Assembly (NCBI RefSeq): GCF_000761445.1
Contig: NZ_KN196470.1
Coordinates: 2,740,454 to 2,804,453 of the forward strand
Reading direction: 5' to 3'
DNA length: 64,000 nucleotides
Source of the DNA: Oleiagrimonas soli
GTDB lineage: Bacteria; Pseudomonadota; Gammaproteobacteria; Xanthomonadales; Rhodanobacteraceae
Shown: piece after piece, positions 50,145-61,333 of the stretch
Numbering within the stretch: the stretch's first letter is position 1
Layout of the letters: each line of letters starts with the position of its first letter
The notes under the pieces: model-generated
Databases searched by the model: none
Seen by the model: only the letters and a program-made list of their open reading frames with translations
Told to the model about the DNA's origin: nothing
Translations under genes and position numbers: made by a program

Positions 50145-51586
50145 GCCGCGCCTCCGCTCTTCAGGTGTCCGCTCGCGGCCAGCGCCGCGGCCGTGCTGCC
50201 GATGTCGCCGGCGCCCAGCAGCAACAGCAGATCGCCGTCGCGCAGCAGGGCCGGCAAGGCCTCGGCGAATTCGCGCGGATGCTCGACCAGCACCGGCGCG
50301 ACCTTGCCGCGCGCACGCACGGCCCGCGCCAGGGCGCGACCGTCGGCGCCGGGAATGGGTTTCTCGCCGGCCGGATAGACCTCGGTCAGCACCAGCACGT
50401 CGGCCTCGCACAGCACGCGCGCGAAGTCGTCCATCTGGTCGCGCGTGCGGCTGTAGCGATGCGGCTGGAAGGCCACGACCAGGCGCTTGTCCGGCCAGCC
50501 GCCGCGCACCGCGTCGAACACCGCCGCCAGTTCGCTCGGATGATGGCCGTAGTCGTCGATCAGCATCACGCGGCCTTCGTCCAGCGCCAGCTCGCCGCGC
50601 CGATGGAAGCGGCGACCGACACCCTGGAAGCTCGCCAGCGCGCCGACCAGCGCCGTCTCGTCCACGCCCAGCTGCCAACCGACGGCCACCGCCGCCAGCG
50701 CGTTCAGCACGTTGTGCCGACCCGGCAGATTCAGCGCCACCTGCAGCGGCGCCTTGCGGCCCGGCAGCTGCAGGTCGAAGTGCATCTCGAAGCCGCGCTG
50801 GCGCACGTTCAGCGCGCGCACGTCGGCATCCTCGTTGTCGATGCCGTAGGTGACCACGCCGCGCGCGATCTCGTGCGACAGCTGCTCGACTTCCTGGTCG
50901 TCGACGCACAGCACGGCCAGCCCGTAGAACGGCAGCCGGTGCAGGAAGTCGGCGAAGGCCTGGCGCACGTTGGCGAAGTCGCCGCCGTAGTTCTCCAGAT
51001 GATCGGCGTCGATATTGGTGATCACGGCGAGGATCGGCGACAGCAGCAGGAACGAGCCGTCGGATTCGTCGGCCTCGGCCACCAGGTACTCGCCCGTGCC
51101 CAGTCGCGCATTGGCGCCGGCGGAGTTCAACTGACCGCCGATGACGAAGGTCGGGTCGTAGCCGGCCTCGGCCAGCACGCTGGCGGTCAGGCTGGTGGTG
51201 GTGGTCTTGCCGTGCGTGCCGGCGATGGCGATGCCGCGGCGGAAGCGCATCAGCTCACCCAGCATCTCCGCGCGCGGCACCACCGGGATGCGGCGCTCAC
51301 GGGCGGCCTTCAGTTCTTCGTTGTCATCCTGGATCGCGCTCGACGTGACCACGACGTCGACGTCGGTCACGTGCGCCGCGGCGTGGCCCTCGTGCACGAT
51401 GACACCCAGCGCGCGCAGGCGCTCGGTCACCGGCGAGTTCGCGCGGTCGGAACCGGACACGGTGTAGCCCAGGTTGTGCAGCACCTCGGCGATGCCGCTC
51501 ATGCCCACGCCGCCGATGCCGATGAAATGCACGCGGCGGAACACGGTCATGATGTCGTCGTGGGGGCGCAGTCGACGCACGCTCAT
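50141..51586 (-). CDS. murC: UDP-N-acetylmuramate-L-alanine ligase MurC
   Basis: 481 residues from ATG 51586; a shorter start at 51550 ([11 protein letters not shown]) is possible, but the ATGA overlap with murG favours the longer. UDP-binding [15 protein letters not shown] loop [22 protein letters not shown] and [10 protein letters not shown] are the family blocks. It adds L-Ala to UDP-MurNAc in the cytoplasm. Confidence 0.97.
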   Translation of the reverse strand: MSVRRLRPHDDIMTVFRRVHFIGIGGVGMSGIAEVLHNLGYTVSGSDRANSPVTERLRALGVIVHEGHAAAHVTDVDVVVTSSAIQDDNEELKAARERRIPVVPRAEMLGELMRFRRGIAIAGTHGKTTTTSLTASVLAEAGYDPTFVIGGQLNSAGANARLGTGEYLVAEADESDGSFLLLSPILAVITNIDADHLENYGGDFANVRQAFADFLHRLPFYGLAVLCVDDQEVEQLSHEIARGVVTYGIDNEDADVRALNVRQRGFEMHFDLQLPGRKAPLQVALNLPGRHNVLNALAAVAVGWQLGVDETALVGALASFQGVGRRFHRRGELALDEGRVMLIDDYGHHPSELAAVFDAVRGGWPDKRLVVAFQPHRYSRTRDQMDDFARVLCEADVLVLTEVYPAGEKPIPGADGRALARAVRARGKVAPVLVEHPREFAEALPALLRDGDLLLLLGAGDIGSTAAALAASGHLKSGGAA

Positions 51587-52665
51587 GCGGCCACCTCCAG
51601 ACAGCGGTCGGCGATGCGCGCGGCGGTGTCGGCGCGGGCCAGCGCGCGCGCCGCCTCGGCCATCTTCAGCAGCTGCGCGCGGTCGCCGAGCAGGCGATGC
51701 AGGCGCGCTTCCAGTTCGTCTTCGCGCAAGTCGCGCTCCTGTATCAGGGTGGCGGCGCCGGCTTCGCACAGCGCCTCGGCATTCTTGGTCTGGTGGTCGT
51801 CGACCGCGTACGGGAACGGCACCAGAATCGAACCCAGTCCCGCGGCGGCCAGTTCCGCCAGCGTCAGTGCGCCGGCCCGGCACACGGCCAGATCGGCCCA
51901 CGCGTAGGTGCTGCCCATGTCTTCGATGAAGGCTTCGACCCGGGCCTCGACGCCGGCCTCGGCGTAGGCCTGGCGCGCGACGTCCAGATCGCGCTTGCCG
52001 CACTGATGCAGCACCTCGGGGCGCGCTTCGGAGGGCATGCGACCGAGCGCCGCCGGCACCCGTCGATTGAGCGTGCGCGCGCCCTGGCTGCCGCCCAGCA
52101 CCAGCAGGCGCGGCTTGCCGCTACGCTTGGCGAAACGCTCGCTCGGCGACGGCAGCGCAGCAATATCCGCGCGCACCGGGTTACCGACCCATTCGGCCTG
52201 CGTGGACGGCGGGAACGCGTCGGCGAATCCGACCAGCACCGTGCGCGCCAGCTTCGCCAGCACGCGATTGGTCACGCCGGGCACGCGATTCTGCTCGTGC
52301 ACCAGCAGCGGCGTGCGCAGCAGCCACGCCGCCAGACCGCCCGGCCCGGCCACGTAGCCGCCCATCGACAACACACTGCGCGGACGGTAGCGGCGCAGGA
52401 TGCGCAACGCGCCGAGCACGGCGCGGGCGAGTACGAACGGCGCGGTCAGGCGCGTGCGCCAGCCCTTGCCGCGCAGGCCGCCGATGCGCACGGTATCCAT
52501 GTCGATGCGATGCGCCGGCACCAGCGTGGTTTCCAGACCGCCTTCCGCGCCCAGCCACACCACCGGTACACCGCGCTCGCGCAGCTCGGCGGCCACGGCC
52601 AGGCCGGGGAAGATGTGGCCGCCGGTGCCGCCGGCCATGATCAGCACGGGACGCTGCGCGCTCAT
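51583..52665 (-). CDS. murG: Lipid II synthase MurG
   Basis: 360 residues from ATG 52665. The GT-B glycosyltransferase has the N-terminal G-loop [39 protein letters not shown] and the donor-binding [15 protein letters not shown]. It transfers GlcNAc to lipid I on the inner face of the membrane. ATGA overlaps join it to ftsW and murC. Confidence 0.97.
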   Translation of the reverse strand: MSAQRPVLIMAGGTGGHIFPGLAVAAELRERGVPVVWLGAEGGLETTLVPAHRIDMDTVRIGGLRGKGWRTRLTAPFVLARAVLGALRILRRYRPRSVLSMGGYVAGPGGLAAWLLRTPLLVHEQNRVPGVTNRVLAKLARTVLVGFADAFPPSTQAEWVGNPVRADIAALPSPSERFAKRSGKPRLLVLGGSQGARTLNRRVPAALGRMPSEARPEVLHQCGKRDLDVARQAYAEAGVEARVEAFIEDMGSTYAWADLAVCRAGALTLAELAAAGLGSILVPFPYAVDDHQTKNAEALCEAGAATLIQERDLREDELEARLHRLLGDRAQLLKMAEAARALARADTAARIADRCLEVAA

Positions 52666-53891
52666 GCGTGCGCCTCCTCGGGCAGGTCGGCCTCGGCCAC
52701 GCGCGCGCTTTCGTTGCGCACTGCCATGCGCCGGGCGTCGCCCGCGCGATGGATCTCGTAACCGGCGCGCAGCAGCACGCCGAGCATGGCGCAGGTCATC
52801 ATCACGCTCGATCCGCCGGAGCTGATCAGCGGCAGCGTCAAACCCTTGGTCGGCAGCACGCCGAGATTGACGCCGGCCGAGACGATGGCCTGCAGGCCGA
52901 TCATCAAGGACACGCCAAAAGCCACGTAGCCGGCGAAATGCTGACCCAGCTCCACGCCGCGCAGGCCCAGCATCAACCCGCGCCCGACCAGCAGCGCGAA
53001 CAGCGCCAGCACCAGCACGATGCCGAACAGGCCGAGCTCCTCGCCGATCACGGCGAGAATGAAATCGGTGTGCGCCTCGGGCAGGTAGAACAGCTTCTGC
53101 ACGCTCTCGCCCAGACCGACGCCGGTCCACTCGCCGCGACCGATGGCGATCAGCGCCTGGGTCAGCTGGAAGCCGTCGTTGAACGGATCCTTCCACGGAT
53201 CGAGGAAGGTCATCAGACGACGCACACGGTAGTTTTCGCTGAGTGCCGCGGCCGCCAGCAGCGGCGCGGCCGCCGCGGCCATGCCGAACAGGTAGCGCAT
53301 GCGCGCGCCGCCGAGCCAGATCATGCCCACGGTCACCGCGATGATCAGCGCCGAGGAACCGAAGTCCGGCTGCAGCAGCAGACTGATGACCAGCAACCCC
53401 GCCACCACCAGTGGATTGACGGTGCCGAACAGCTTGCGCTCGACCGCCTGCTTGTGGCGCACCAGATAGCTGGCCAGGTACACGATCATGATCAGCTTGA
53501 TCGCCTCCACCGGCTGGAAGCTGGTCACGCCCAGATTCAGCCAGCGCCGCGCGCCGTTGATGCGCATGCCGATGCCGGGCAGGAACACCGCCAGCATGGT
53601 CGCCATGCCGAGCAGCATCAGCGGCATGCTGAATTTCTCCACGAACTTCAGCTCCACGCGCATGGCGATCACCGCCAGCACAGTACCGAGGCCGAGGAAC
53701 AGCAGATGCCGCTTGAGGTAGTAGAACGCGCCGATGTGCTTGCCGTCGGCGACCGCGATCGACGCCGACGCCACCATGACGATGCCGATGCTGACCAGCG
53801 CCACGATGGCCAGCAGCAATACCGGGTCATAGCGGCCGCGAGGCCCCTCCCGGCGCTTGGCCTGTTGCGACGATGGAAACATCAGCAGCAT
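52662..53891 (-). CDS. ftsW: Septal peptidoglycan polymerase FtsW
   Basis: 409 residues, about ten membrane helices of the SEDS family. Conserved signatures are [36 protein letters not shown] and [13 protein letters not shown]. It polymerises glycan at the septum with FtsI. ATG 53891 or ATG 53882 may be the start. It follows mraY directly: the murD usually found here is absent. Confidence 0.95.
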   Translation of the reverse strand: MLLMFPSSQQAKRREGPRGRYDPVLLLAIVALVSIGIVMVASASIAVADGKHIGAFYYLKRHLLFLGLGTVLAVIAMRVELKFVEKFSMPLMLLGMATMLAVFLPGIGMRINGARRWLNLGVTSFQPVEAIKLIMIVYLASYLVRHKQAVERKLFGTVNPLVVAGLLVISLLLQPDFGSSALIIAVTVGMIWLGGARMRYLFGMAAAAAPLLAAAALSENYRVRRLMTFLDPWKDPFNDGFQLTQALIAIGRGEWTGVGLGESVQKLFYLPEAHTDFILAVIGEELGLFGIVLVLALFALLVGRGLMLGLRGVELGQHFAGYVAFGVSLMIGLQAIVSAGVNLGVLPTKGLTLPLISSGGSSVMMTCAMLGVLLRAGYEIHRAGDARRMAVRNESARVAEADLPEEAHA

Positions 53892-53895
53892 CGGA

Positions 53896-54978
53896 TCAAC
53901 GCACCTTCAACGTCGCCAGTCCGATCAGGACCAGCACCACGGAAATGATCCAGAAGCGCACGATCACGCGCGGTTCCGGCCAGCCTTTCAGTTCGAAGTG
54001 ATGATGGATCGGCGCCATGCGGAACAGCCGCTTGCCGGTCAGCTTGAAGCTGGCCACCTGCAGCATCACCGAGGCGGTCTCGATCACGAACACGCCGCCC
54101 ATTACCAGCAGCACGATTTCCTGCCGCACGATCACCGCGATCAGGCCCAGCGCGGCGCCGATCGACAACGCGCCGATGTCGCCCATGAAGACCTGCGCCG
54201 GATAGGTGTTGAACCAGAGGAATCCCAGTCCCGCGCCAGCCAGCGCGCCGCAGAAGATCGCCAGTTCGCCCGCCCCCGGAATCGACGGAATGCCCAGGTA
54301 CTGCGAGAACACCGCATTGCCGGCCAGGTAGGCGAAGATGCCCAGTGCGCCGGCCACCAGCACGCTCGGCATGATCGCCAGGCCATCCAGACCATCGGTC
54401 AGGTTCACGGCGTTGGAGAAGCCGACCACCATCAGATAGCCGATCAGCACGAACAGCCCGCCCAGCGGCAGCGCGACGTGCTTGAACAGCGGCACGAACA
54501 GCGCGGTTTCCGGCGGTGTCTTCGCGGTGAAGTACAGGAACAGCGCGGCAGCCAGACCGAAGGCCGACTGCAGCAGGTACTTCCAGCGCGCCGGCAGACC
54601 GCGGCTGTCCTTCAGCACCAGCTTGCGGTAGTCGTCGTAGAAGCCGATCGCGCCGAACGCCAGCGTGACCGACAGCACCACCCACACGTAGCGGTTGTGC
54701 AGGTCGGCCCACAGCAGCGTGCCGATGACGATGGCCACCAGGATCAGCAGACCGCCCATGGTCGGCGTGCCGGCCTTGCTCAAGTGCGATTGCGGACCGT
54801 CGTCGCGCACCACCTGGCCGGCCTTCATCGCCGCCAGCTTGCGGATCATGCCCGGCCCCATCAGCAGGCACACGGCCAGCGCGGTCAGCGCGCTCATGAT
54901 GGTGCGGAAGGTGATGTATTCGAACAGGCGCAGCGCACCCAGGTACGCCGACAGCCATTTGGCCAGTTCAAGAAGCAT
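53896..54978 (-). CDS. mraY: Phospho-N-acetylmuramoyl-pentapeptide transferase MraY
   Basis: 360 residues, about ten membrane helices. Catalytic motifs are [41 protein letters not shown] and the C-terminal [15 protein letters not shown]. It makes lipid I from UDP-MurNAc-pentapeptide and undecaprenyl phosphate. It overlaps murF by 11 bases and lies 4 bases before ftsW. Confidence 0.98.
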   Translation of the reverse strand: MLLELAKWLSAYLGALRLFEYITFRTIMSALTALAVCLLMGPGMIRKLAAMKAGQVVRDDGPQSHLSKAGTPTMGGLLILVAIVIGTLLWADLHNRYVWVVLSVTLAFGAIGFYDDYRKLVLKDSRGLPARWKYLLQSAFGLAAALFLYFTAKTPPETALFVPLFKHVALPLGGLFVLIGYLMVVGFSNAVNLTDGLDGLAIMPSVLVAGALGIFAYLAGNAVFSQYLGIPSIPGAGELAIFCGALAGAGLGFLWFNTYPAQVFMGDIGALSIGAALGLIAVIVRQEIVLLVMGGVFVIETASVMLQVASFKLTGKRLFRMAPIHHHFELKGWPEPRVIVRFWIISVVLVLIGLATLKVR

Positions 54979-56338
54979 GCGTTCCCCCCTGTTGCTCGTC
55001 CGCTTCCAGCGCCGCGACCACGCGATCCATGCCGGCGCTGCGCGAGCCCTTGATCAGGCAGGTAACGCCTGCGCGCAATTCCCTGCGCAGGACTTCGATC
55101 AGTTCGGACTGCTCGCTGAAATGCTCGCCGCCGCTGCCGAAAGCCTCGCAGGCAGCGCGCGTGAGCAGGCCGACGCCGAGCAACCGCGTCACGCCGTGTT
55201 CGCGGGCATAGGCGCCGATCCGCGCATGCAGCTCGCGGCCCTCCGGTCCCAGCTCGGCCATGTCGCCCAGCACCAGCCAGGCTTCGCCCTCGGCCAGGCC
55301 GAGGGTGTCGATGCCGGCGCGGGTCGAGGCCGGATTGGCGTTGTAGCTGTCGTCGATCAGCTTCCAGCCGCCCGGCATGGCGCGGCTGCGCAGGCGTCCC
55401 GGCACGCTGCCGGCGTGGTGCAGGCCGTGGCTGATGTGCTCCAGCGGCACATCGAGCGCGCAGGCGATCGCGGACGCCGCCAGTGCATTGGCGACGTTGT
55501 GGCGACCCGGCAGCGGCAATGCGATCTCGGCGTCGCCCTGCGGCGTGCTCAGCACGAAGCGGCTGCCGCCCGGGTTCATATCCAGAATCTCGGCACCAAC
55601 GTCGGCTTCGCGGTCGAGGCCGAAACGCAGCATGCGGCGCGTGCCGAGCAGGCCGGCGAAATAGTCGGCGAACGCGTCGTCGGCGTTGACGATGCCGACG
55701 CCGTCGTCGGGCAGGGCGCGATACATGGCGCCCTTGGTCTCGGCGATGTTCTCGACGCTGCCCATGCGCTCAAGATGCGCCGTGGCGATGTTGTTCACGA
55801 GGCCGATATCGGGCCGCGCGATGGCAGCCAGGTAGTCGATGTCGCCCGGCTTGCCCGCGCCCATCTCCAGCACCGCGTACTCGGCGTCGTCCGGCATCGC
55901 CAGCAGCGTCAGCGGCATGCCGATCTCGTTGTTGAAGTTGCCCGCGTTGACGTGCGTGCGACCGTGCCGCGCGAGGATCGCCGCGGTCAGCGTCTTCACC
56001 GTGGTCTTGCCGTTGGAGCCGGTGATGCCGACCACCCGCGCGGAAGAAGCCTCGCGGCGCGCGGCGGCCATGTCGCCCAGCGCCTTCAGGGTGTCGGAGA
56101 CCACGACCTGCGGGACCGCCGCATCCTGCACGCGCGAGACCAGCGCGGCGGACGCGCCCTTCTCCATCGCCATCGCCACGTGCTCGTGACCGTCATGGCG
56201 CTCGCCGACCAGGGCCACGAACAACTGCCCGAGCAGGACCTTGCGGCTGTCCGTGGTCACGCCGCGGATCAACACGTCGTCGCCGTGCACGCGACCCTGC
56301 GTCCACGCGGCGATCTGCTGCAGATGCACCTTCAGCAT
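54968..56338 (-). CDS. murF: UDP-MurNAc-tripeptide-D-alanyl-D-alanine ligase MurF
   Basis: 456 residues. The ATP loop is [15 protein letters not shown], followed by [16 protein letters not shown], the Mur ligase central motif [15 protein letters not shown] and [14 protein letters not shown]. It adds D-Ala-D-Ala made by DdlB. Its start overlaps the murE stop by seven bases. Confidence 0.97.
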   Translation of the reverse strand: MLKVHLQQIAAWTQGRVHGDDVLIRGVTTDSRKVLLGQLFVALVGERHDGHEHVAMAMEKGASAALVSRVQDAAVPQVVVSDTLKALGDMAAARREASSARVVGITGSNGKTTVKTLTAAILARHGRTHVNAGNFNNEIGMPLTLLAMPDDAEYAVLEMGAGKPGDIDYLAAIARPDIGLVNNIATAHLERMGSVENIAETKGAMYRALPDDGVGIVNADDAFADYFAGLLGTRRMLRFGLDREADVGAEILDMNPGGSRFVLSTPQGDAEIALPLPGRHNVANALAASAIACALDVPLEHISHGLHHAGSVPGRLRSRAMPGGWKLIDDSYNANPASTRAGIDTLGLAEGEAWLVLGDMAELGPEGRELHARIGAYAREHGVTRLLGVGLLTRAACEAFGSGGEHFSEQSELIEVLRRELRAGVTCLIKGSRSAGMDRVVAALEADEQQGGTHAS

Positions 56339-57810
56339 GCGTGCACCTCCATCGCGGCGCGCGCCACTTCGAGATCGTCGAAAGGATGTTTCTCGCCGTT
56401 CACTTCCTGGTAGTCCTCGTGTCCCTTGCCGGCCACCAGCACCACGTCGTCGGCGTGCGCCAGGCGCAGCGCCTCGTGGATCGCCGCCGCACGATCGCGC
56501 TGGACGGCGGCCGCTTCGGGCCGGTCCATGCCGGCGAGGATCTGCGCGACGATGACGTCGCCGTCTTCGCCGCGCGGGTTGTCGTCGGTGACGATGACGC
56601 GGTCGGCCAGTCGCTCGGCGATGGCGCCCATGTGCGGGCGCTTGCCCGCATCGCGCTCGCCGCCGCAGCCGAACACGCAGATCAGCGCGCCGCGCGTGTG
56701 GCCGCGCAGACTGTTCAAGGCCTGTTCCAGCGCATCGGGGGTGTGCGAATAATCGACCACCAGCAGCGGCTGCCCGCCTTCGCCGCCGAGCCGGCTCATG
56801 CGTCCGCGCACCGGCTGCAGCTGCGCGAGTACCGCGCCGACACGCGCGAAGTCCTCGCCCAGCGCGCCGAGACAGGCCGCGACCAGCAGCAGATTGGCGA
56901 CGTTGAAGCGCCCCAGCAGCGGGCTGTGCACCGGCGTCTCGCCCCAGGGCGTGTGCAGCGTGAAATGCAAACCGTCGCCGTGCGCCTCGACGTCCGTCGC
57001 GGTCACTTCGGCCTGCGTGCCGCCGACGCTGACGCGCAGGCGCGTCACGCCCTCGGGCAGACGCTCGGACAAGCTACGCCCGAAACCGTCGTCGACGTTG
57101 ACCACGGCGGCCTTCAGCCCCGGCCACGCGAACAGGCGCGCCTTGGCCTCGCCGTAGGCCTGCATGGTGCCGTGGTAGTCCAGATGATCGCGCGTCAGAT
57201 TGGTGAAGGCGGCCAGATCGAAGGCCACGCCTTCGACGCGGCCTTGATCCAGCGCATGCGAGGACACTTCCATCGCCACGTGACTGGCGCCCTGCGCGCG
57301 GAAATCGGCCAGCAGCGCCTGCATGCTGAGCGCGTCCGGCGTGGTGCGCTCGCCGGCCTCGATCGCGCCGTGCATGCCGCTGCCCAGCGTGCCGATGGTC
57401 GCCGCGCGATGGCCCAGCAACGTCAGCGCCTGCGCCAGCATCTGCACACAGGACGTCTTGCCGTTGGTGCCGGTGACGCCGATGACCGTCATCGCCCGCG
57501 ACGGATCGCCGTGGAAGCGCGCAGCCAGCGGACCGGCGCAGTCGCGCAGACCGTCGATCCAGACCACCGGCGCATCGATCTCGGGAGCGGCGCGCACAGG
57601 GCCTTCGGCCAGAATCACCGAAGCGCCCTGTGCGACGGCCGCAGGGGCAAACGTGATGCCGTGCGCGCGACGGCCGGCCAGCGCCACGAAGGCGTTGCCG
57701 GGGCGCACGCGGCGCGAATCGATCTGCAGACCCGAAACCACGATGTCGCCGCTGGCGGGCGCTTCGGCCACACCGGCCAGCAGGTCGCGCAGGCGCATGC
57801 TCGTCGTCAT
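56332..57810 (-). CDS. murE: UDP-MurNAc-L-alanyl-glutamate-meso-diaminopimelate ligase MurE
   Basis: 492 residues from ATG 57810. ATP loop GVTGTNGKTSCVQML, SSHALDQGRVEGVAFDLAAF and GRFNVANLLLVAACLG are present, as is DNPR within VTDDNPRGED, the motif that selects meso-diaminopimelate over lysine. The peptidoglycan is therefore of the usual Gram-negative DAP type. It is coupled to ftsI by ATGA. Confidence 0.97.
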   Translation of the reverse strand: MTTSMRLRDLLAGVAEAPASGDIVVSGLQIDSRRVRPGNAFVALAGRRAHGITFAPAAVAQGASVILAEGPVRAAPEIDAPVVWIDGLRDCAGPLAARFHGDPSRAMTVIGVTGTNGKTSCVQMLAQALTLLGHRAATIGTLGSGMHGAIEAGERTTPDALSMQALLADFRAQGASHVAMEVSSHALDQGRVEGVAFDLAAFTNLTRDHLDYHGTMQAYGEAKARLFAWPGLKAAVVNVDDGFGRSLSERLPEGVTRLRVSVGGTQAEVTATDVEAHGDGLHFTLHTPWGETPVHSPLLGRFNVANLLLVAACLGALGEDFARVGAVLAQLQPVRGRMSRLGGEGGQPLLVVDYSHTPDALEQALNSLRGHTRGALICVFGCGGERDAGKRPHMGAIAERLADRVIVTDDNPRGEDGDVIVAQILAGMDRPEAAAVQRDRAAAIHEALRLAHADDVVLVAGKGHEDYQEVNGEKHPFDDLEVARAAMEVHAC

Positions 57811-59579
57811 CGCGCGCCCTCCTGCCGCGAACGGCCACCCTGCATGGCGGCCGCACCACCGCGCGAGGCGTACAGCTGCGGCACGTTGTCGGGCGGGATG
57901 TCGAGCAGGCGTAGCGCGCCCTTCATCACCGAACTGAACACCGGCGCCGCGACCGTGGTGCCGAAGTAACCGCCCTGCGCGCCACGCACGATGACTACGC
58001 CGACCAGACGCGGATTGCTGGCCGGCACCATGCCGGCGAACAACGAGTTGTAGTTGGAGTTCGAGTAGCCACCCGCCTCGGCGATATGCGAGGTGCCGGT
58101 CTTGCCGGCGACGGTGTAATTGGCGATGGCTGCGGTGCGGTAGGCCGTGCCGCCCGGCTCGACCACCGTCTTCAGCATGTTGACCACTTCCTGCGCCACT
58201 TCGGGGCTCAGCACCTGCTTGGGCGCGTTGTCCTGCCCCTTGACGAAGCTCGGTGCGCGCAGCTGACCGCCGTCGGCCAGCGCGCAATAGGCCTGCGCCA
58301 ACTGCAGCGCGGTCACGCTGAAACCGTAGCCGTAGCCGATGGTGGCCTGACGGATCGGCCGCCAGTCGCCACCGATCGGCAGCAAACCCGAGGACTCGCC
58401 GGGAAAGCCGCTGCCGGTGCTGGCGCCGAAGCCGAAATCGCGGAACACCTTGTACATGGCGTCCGGCGACAGGCTCAGCGCCATCTTCGCCGCGCCGATG
58501 TTGCTGGAACGCGTGATGACGCCGGTGACGTCGAGCACGCCATTGTCCTCGTCGTCCTTGATGGTGTGGCCGTACAGCTGGATCCAGCCCGGCGACGTGT
58601 CGATCTTGGTGCTTGGCGTCCACTTGCCGCTTTCCAGCGCCGCGGCCACGGTGAAGGCCTTGGCGGTGGAACCGGGCTCGACCACGTCGGTCACGGCGCG
58701 GTTGCGGCGCTGCGACGGATCGCTGTTGCCGACGGCGTTGGGGTTGTACGACGGCAGATTGACCATCGCCAGCACTTCGCCGGTGCGCGGGTCCATGATG
58801 ACCATCGACGCCGAGGACGCCTTGAACTTCTTCACCGTCTCGTCGAGCTGACGGTAGGCCAGGTACTGGATGCGACGGTCGATGCTCAGGGTCAGGTCGT
58901 GGCCCGGCTTGGGCGCGCGCACCATGTCCACCGTCTCCACGGTGTGCCCGAGGCGGTCGCGGATCACGCGCTTGCTGCCGGCCGCGCCGCTGAGCCACTG
59001 ATCGTAGGCGCGCTCCAGGCCTTCCTGGCCGTGATCGTCGATATTGGTGAAGCCGAGCACGTGCGCGGTGACCGCGCCGAGCGGATAGTAGCGACGGAAT
59101 TCGCGCTGCTCGTTGACGCCCGGCACCTTGAGGTCGAGCACGGCCTGCGCCGCCTCCGGACTCATGCGCCGCTTCAGGTACACGAATTCGCGGTTCGCAC
59201 GCTGCTCCAGGTACTGCTCCAGATCGTCCGGCGCAATGCCCAGCGCACGCGCCAGCGCCGGCATCTGGTCGGTGTGATCGAGCAGCTCCTGCGGATTGGC
59301 CCAGATCGACTCGACCGGCGTCGACACCGCCAGCGGCACCCCGTTGCGGTCGAAGATGCTGCCGCGCGAAACCGGGATCGGCACTTCGCGCAGGAAACGC
59401 GCATTGCCCTGCGCCTGGTAGAAGCTCTTGTCCACCACCTGCAGCTTCACCGCCTGCGCCAGCAGGCCCAGCGCCGCCAGCGACAGCAGCACGACGACCA
59501 GCGTCATGCGCCGACGCGCGCTCGGTCCGGGCGCGCGTTCGGGCAGCTGCAGTTCCGGTTTGGCGCGGTCGCGTCTCAT
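57807..59579 (-). CDS. ftsI: Peptidoglycan transpeptidase FtsI (PBP3)
   Basis: 590 residues. A single membrane helix (LVVVLLSLAALGLLAQAV) is followed by the pedestal domain (SRGSIFDRNGVPLAVS) and the transpeptidase domain. Active-site boxes are present: EPGSTAKAF (SxxK), RSSNIGA (SxN) and AGKTGTS (KTG). It cross-links septal peptidoglycan together with FtsW. ATGA overlaps bind it to ftsL and murE. Confidence 0.97.
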   Translation of the reverse strand: MRRDRAKPELQLPERAPGPSARRRMTLVVVLLSLAALGLLAQAVKLQVVDKSFYQAQGNARFLREVPIPVSRGSIFDRNGVPLAVSTPVESIWANPQELLDHTDQMPALARALGIAPDDLEQYLEQRANREFVYLKRRMSPEAAQAVLDLKVPGVNEQREFRRYYPLGAVTAHVLGFTNIDDHGQEGLERAYDQWLSGAAGSKRVIRDRLGHTVETVDMVRAPKPGHDLTLSIDRRIQYLAYRQLDETVKKFKASSASMVIMDPRTGEVLAMVNLPSYNPNAVGNSDPSQRRNRAVTDVVEPGSTAKAFTVAAALESGKWTPSTKIDTSPGWIQLYGHTIKDDEDNGVLDVTGVITRSSNIGAAKMALSLSPDAMYKVFRDFGFGASTGSGFPGESSGLLPIGGDWRPIRQATIGYGYGFSVTALQLAQAYCALADGGQLRAPSFVKGQDNAPKQVLSPEVAQEVVNMLKTVVEPGGTAYRTAAIANYTVAGKTGTSHIAEAGGYSNSNYNSLFAGMVPASNPRLVGVVIVRGAQGGYFGTTVAAPVFSSVMKGALRLLDIPPDNVPQLYASRGGAAAMQGGRSRQEGAR

Positions 59580-59848
59580 CGGCGGATCAGTCGGGTGTCG
59601 GCAGCGGTGGGATTGACCATGCCCATCTGGCCGCGGGCGATGGTTTCGATACGGCTCGGATCGGCCCAGGTGGCTTTCTCCAGCTCCAGGCGACCGAATT
59701 CCACATTCAGCGCGTCGCGCTGCGTCTGCAGCTTGGTCAGCTGCACGAACAGCACGCGGTTCTCATGCCGCGCCCAAACCACGGCGATGGCGCTGATCAG
59801 GACCAGCGCCAGCAGCATCGGCAGGAGCAGCACGAGACGGATACTCAT
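59576..59848 (-). CDS. ftsL: Cell division protein FtsL
   Basis: 90 residues from ATG 59848. A short N-terminus and one membrane helix ([23 protein letters not shown]) are followed by a periplasmic leucine-zipper-like coiled coil ([26 protein letters not shown]). It forms the FtsQLB complex that activates FtsWI. Identity rests on size, topology and place between rsmH and ftsI, with four-base overlaps on both sides. Confidence 0.92.
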   Translation of the reverse strand: MSIRLVLLLPMLLALVLISAIAVVWARHENRVLFVQLTKLQTQRDALNVEFGRLELEKATWADPSRIETIARGQMGMVNPTAADTRLIRR

Positions 59849-60780
59849 GGCAGTCGCTCGGCCACGCGCAGCACCGCCGAGCGGGCGCGTGGGTTGGCGT
59901 CCAGTTCGGCGGCGGACGGGAAATGGGCCTTGCCCACCGCGCGCAGCATCGCCGGCGGCGCGTCCGGCGGGGGCAGATTGCGGCGACCGGCCGGACGAAT
60001 GCCCGACTGGCTGCGGATGAACTGCTTGACCACCCGGTCCTCCAGCGAATGGAAACTGATGACCACCAGGCGTCCACCCGGCTTGAGCCGCGCGAGCGCC
60101 CCCTCCAATCCCTGTTCCAACGCGTCCAGCTCGCCGTTCACCCGGATGCGCAGCGCCTGGAAGGTGCGCGTGGCCGGGTGCTTGCCTTTCTCGCGCCGGC
60201 CCAGCAACCGTTCCAGCAGCTGCGCCAGTTCGCCGGTGCGGCGGATCGGCTGCTCTTCGCGCTGCGCCACGATGGCGCGCGCGATGCGGCGGCTGAACCG
60301 CTCTTCGCCGAAGCGCCACAGCACGTCGGCGATGTCCTTTTCCTCGGCCTGGGCCAGGAATGCCGCGGCGCTCTCGCCGCTGTCCGGGTCCATGCGCATG
60401 TCCAGCGGCGCATCGGCCATGAAGCTGAAGCCGCGCTCGGCTTCGTCGAGCTGCGGCGAGGACACGCCGATGTCGAGCAGAATCCCGTCCAGCCCGTCCT
60501 CCGTCGCCGGCCACTGCGCCAGTTCGGCGAAGTTGCCGCGCCGGATCGTCACCCGCGCATCGCCGGCGAAGGTCGCTTCGGCCGCGGCAATGGCCTGCGG
60601 ATCGCGATCCATCAGCAGCAGGCTGCCGTCGGGGCCGAGGCGTTCGAGGATCGCGCGGGCGTGGCCGCCGCGACCGAACGTGCCATCGAGATATCGCCCG
60701 CTTGCCTTCACGGCGAGCCCCTCCAGCGCTTCCTCCAGCATCACCGGGATGTGCATCGATTGACTTCCCATGGCACCCAT
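59845..60780 (-). CDS. rsmH: 16S rRNA (cytosine(1402)-N(4))-methyltransferase RsmH
   Basis: Up to 311 residues. ATG 60780, 60771 and 60756 are all in frame; the last begins [11 protein letters not shown], closest to the family consensus and with GGAAG upstream. SAM motif [38 protein letters not shown] and [15 protein letters not shown] are diagnostic. It methylates C1402 in the ribosomal P site. It is the second gene of the dcw cluster, 33 bases after mraZ. Confidence 0.96.
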   Translation of the reverse strand: MGAMGSQSMHIPVMLEEALEGLAVKASGRYLDGTFGRGGHARAILERLGPDGSLLLMDRDPQAIAAAEATFAGDARVTIRRGNFAELAQWPATEDGLDGILLDIGVSSPQLDEAERGFSFMADAPLDMRMDPDSGESAAAFLAQAEEKDIADVLWRFGEERFSRRIARAIVAQREEQPIRRTGELAQLLERLLGRREKGKHPATRTFQALRIRVNGELDALEQGLEGALARLKPGGRLVVISFHSLEDRVVKQFIRSQSGIRPAGRRNLPPPDAPPAMLRAVGKAHFPSAAELDANPRARSAVLRVAERLP

Positions 60781-60813
60781 CCCGTTACTTCGTGTCCTGT
60801 TCTTCTTGTCTCG

Positions 60814-61260
60814 CTACAACCTCAGTTCCGCCATGTCGTCGCTGATCTGGTCCTCGCCGATGGTCTGGCGGATGCGACTCAGATGCGCCTGCTCGCTCCA
60901 CAACTCGAACTTGGTGTCCATGCCCAGCAGCACCGCCTTCTTCTCGATCCCGGCCGACGCCCGCTGGCTGGCCGGAAGCAGGATGCGCGAGGCGCTGTCG
61001 GGTTCGACGTGGGCCGCGGCGCCGACCAGCTTGCGCTGCAGGTCGCGATGCACGGCCTTGACGCTGGGAAGCGCATTGACCTGATCGCGCACCCGCTCCC
61101 ACTCGCTTTGCGGGAAAATCCACAGACAGCCGGCCTCGAACGGGTTGTACGCCACCACCAGGCAATTGCCGCACTCGCGAACGACCAGCTCCCGATACGC
61201 GGTCGGGATGGCCAGTCGGCCCTTGTCGTCGACGGTGATGGCGGTTTCACCCTGGAACAT
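60814..61260 (-). CDS. mraZ: Transcriptional regulator MraZ
   Basis: 148 residues. Two AbrB-like SpoVT domains are visible: [22 protein letters not shown] and [21 protein letters not shown]. MraZ forms a ring-shaped oligomer that binds repeats in its own promoter and represses the dcw operon. Suitable repeats are present just upstream. Confidence 0.96.
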   Translation of the reverse strand: MFQGETAITVDDKGRLAIPTAYRELVVRECGNCLVVAYNPFEAGCLWIFPQSEWERVRDQVNALPSVKAVHRDLQRKLVGAAAHVEPDSASRILLPASQRASAGIEKKAVLLGMDTKFELWSEQAHLSRIRQTIGEDQISDDMAELRL

Positions 61261-61270
61261 GGCTAGGGAC

Positions 61271-61333
61271 TTCCACGAATTCCCACGAATTCACACTGGA
61301 ACCCACAATAGTCTCAGCCCCTGAGACTGTCAA
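61271..61333 (-). promoter_or_regulatory. mraZ (dcw) promoter with phased MraZ boxes
   Basis: On the minus strand TTGACA (61333-61328), exactly 17 bases, then TATTGT (61310-61305) form a near-consensus sigma70 promoter. From the end of the -10 onward, TGGGT, TGTGA, TGGGA and TGGAA start at 61305, 61295, 61285 and 61275, each 10 bp from the next. This matches the known TGGGN-N5 MraZ repeats, two perfect and two degenerate. The spacer itself is a perfect inverted repeat, GTCTCAG-GGG-CTGAGAC. Confidence 0.88.
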
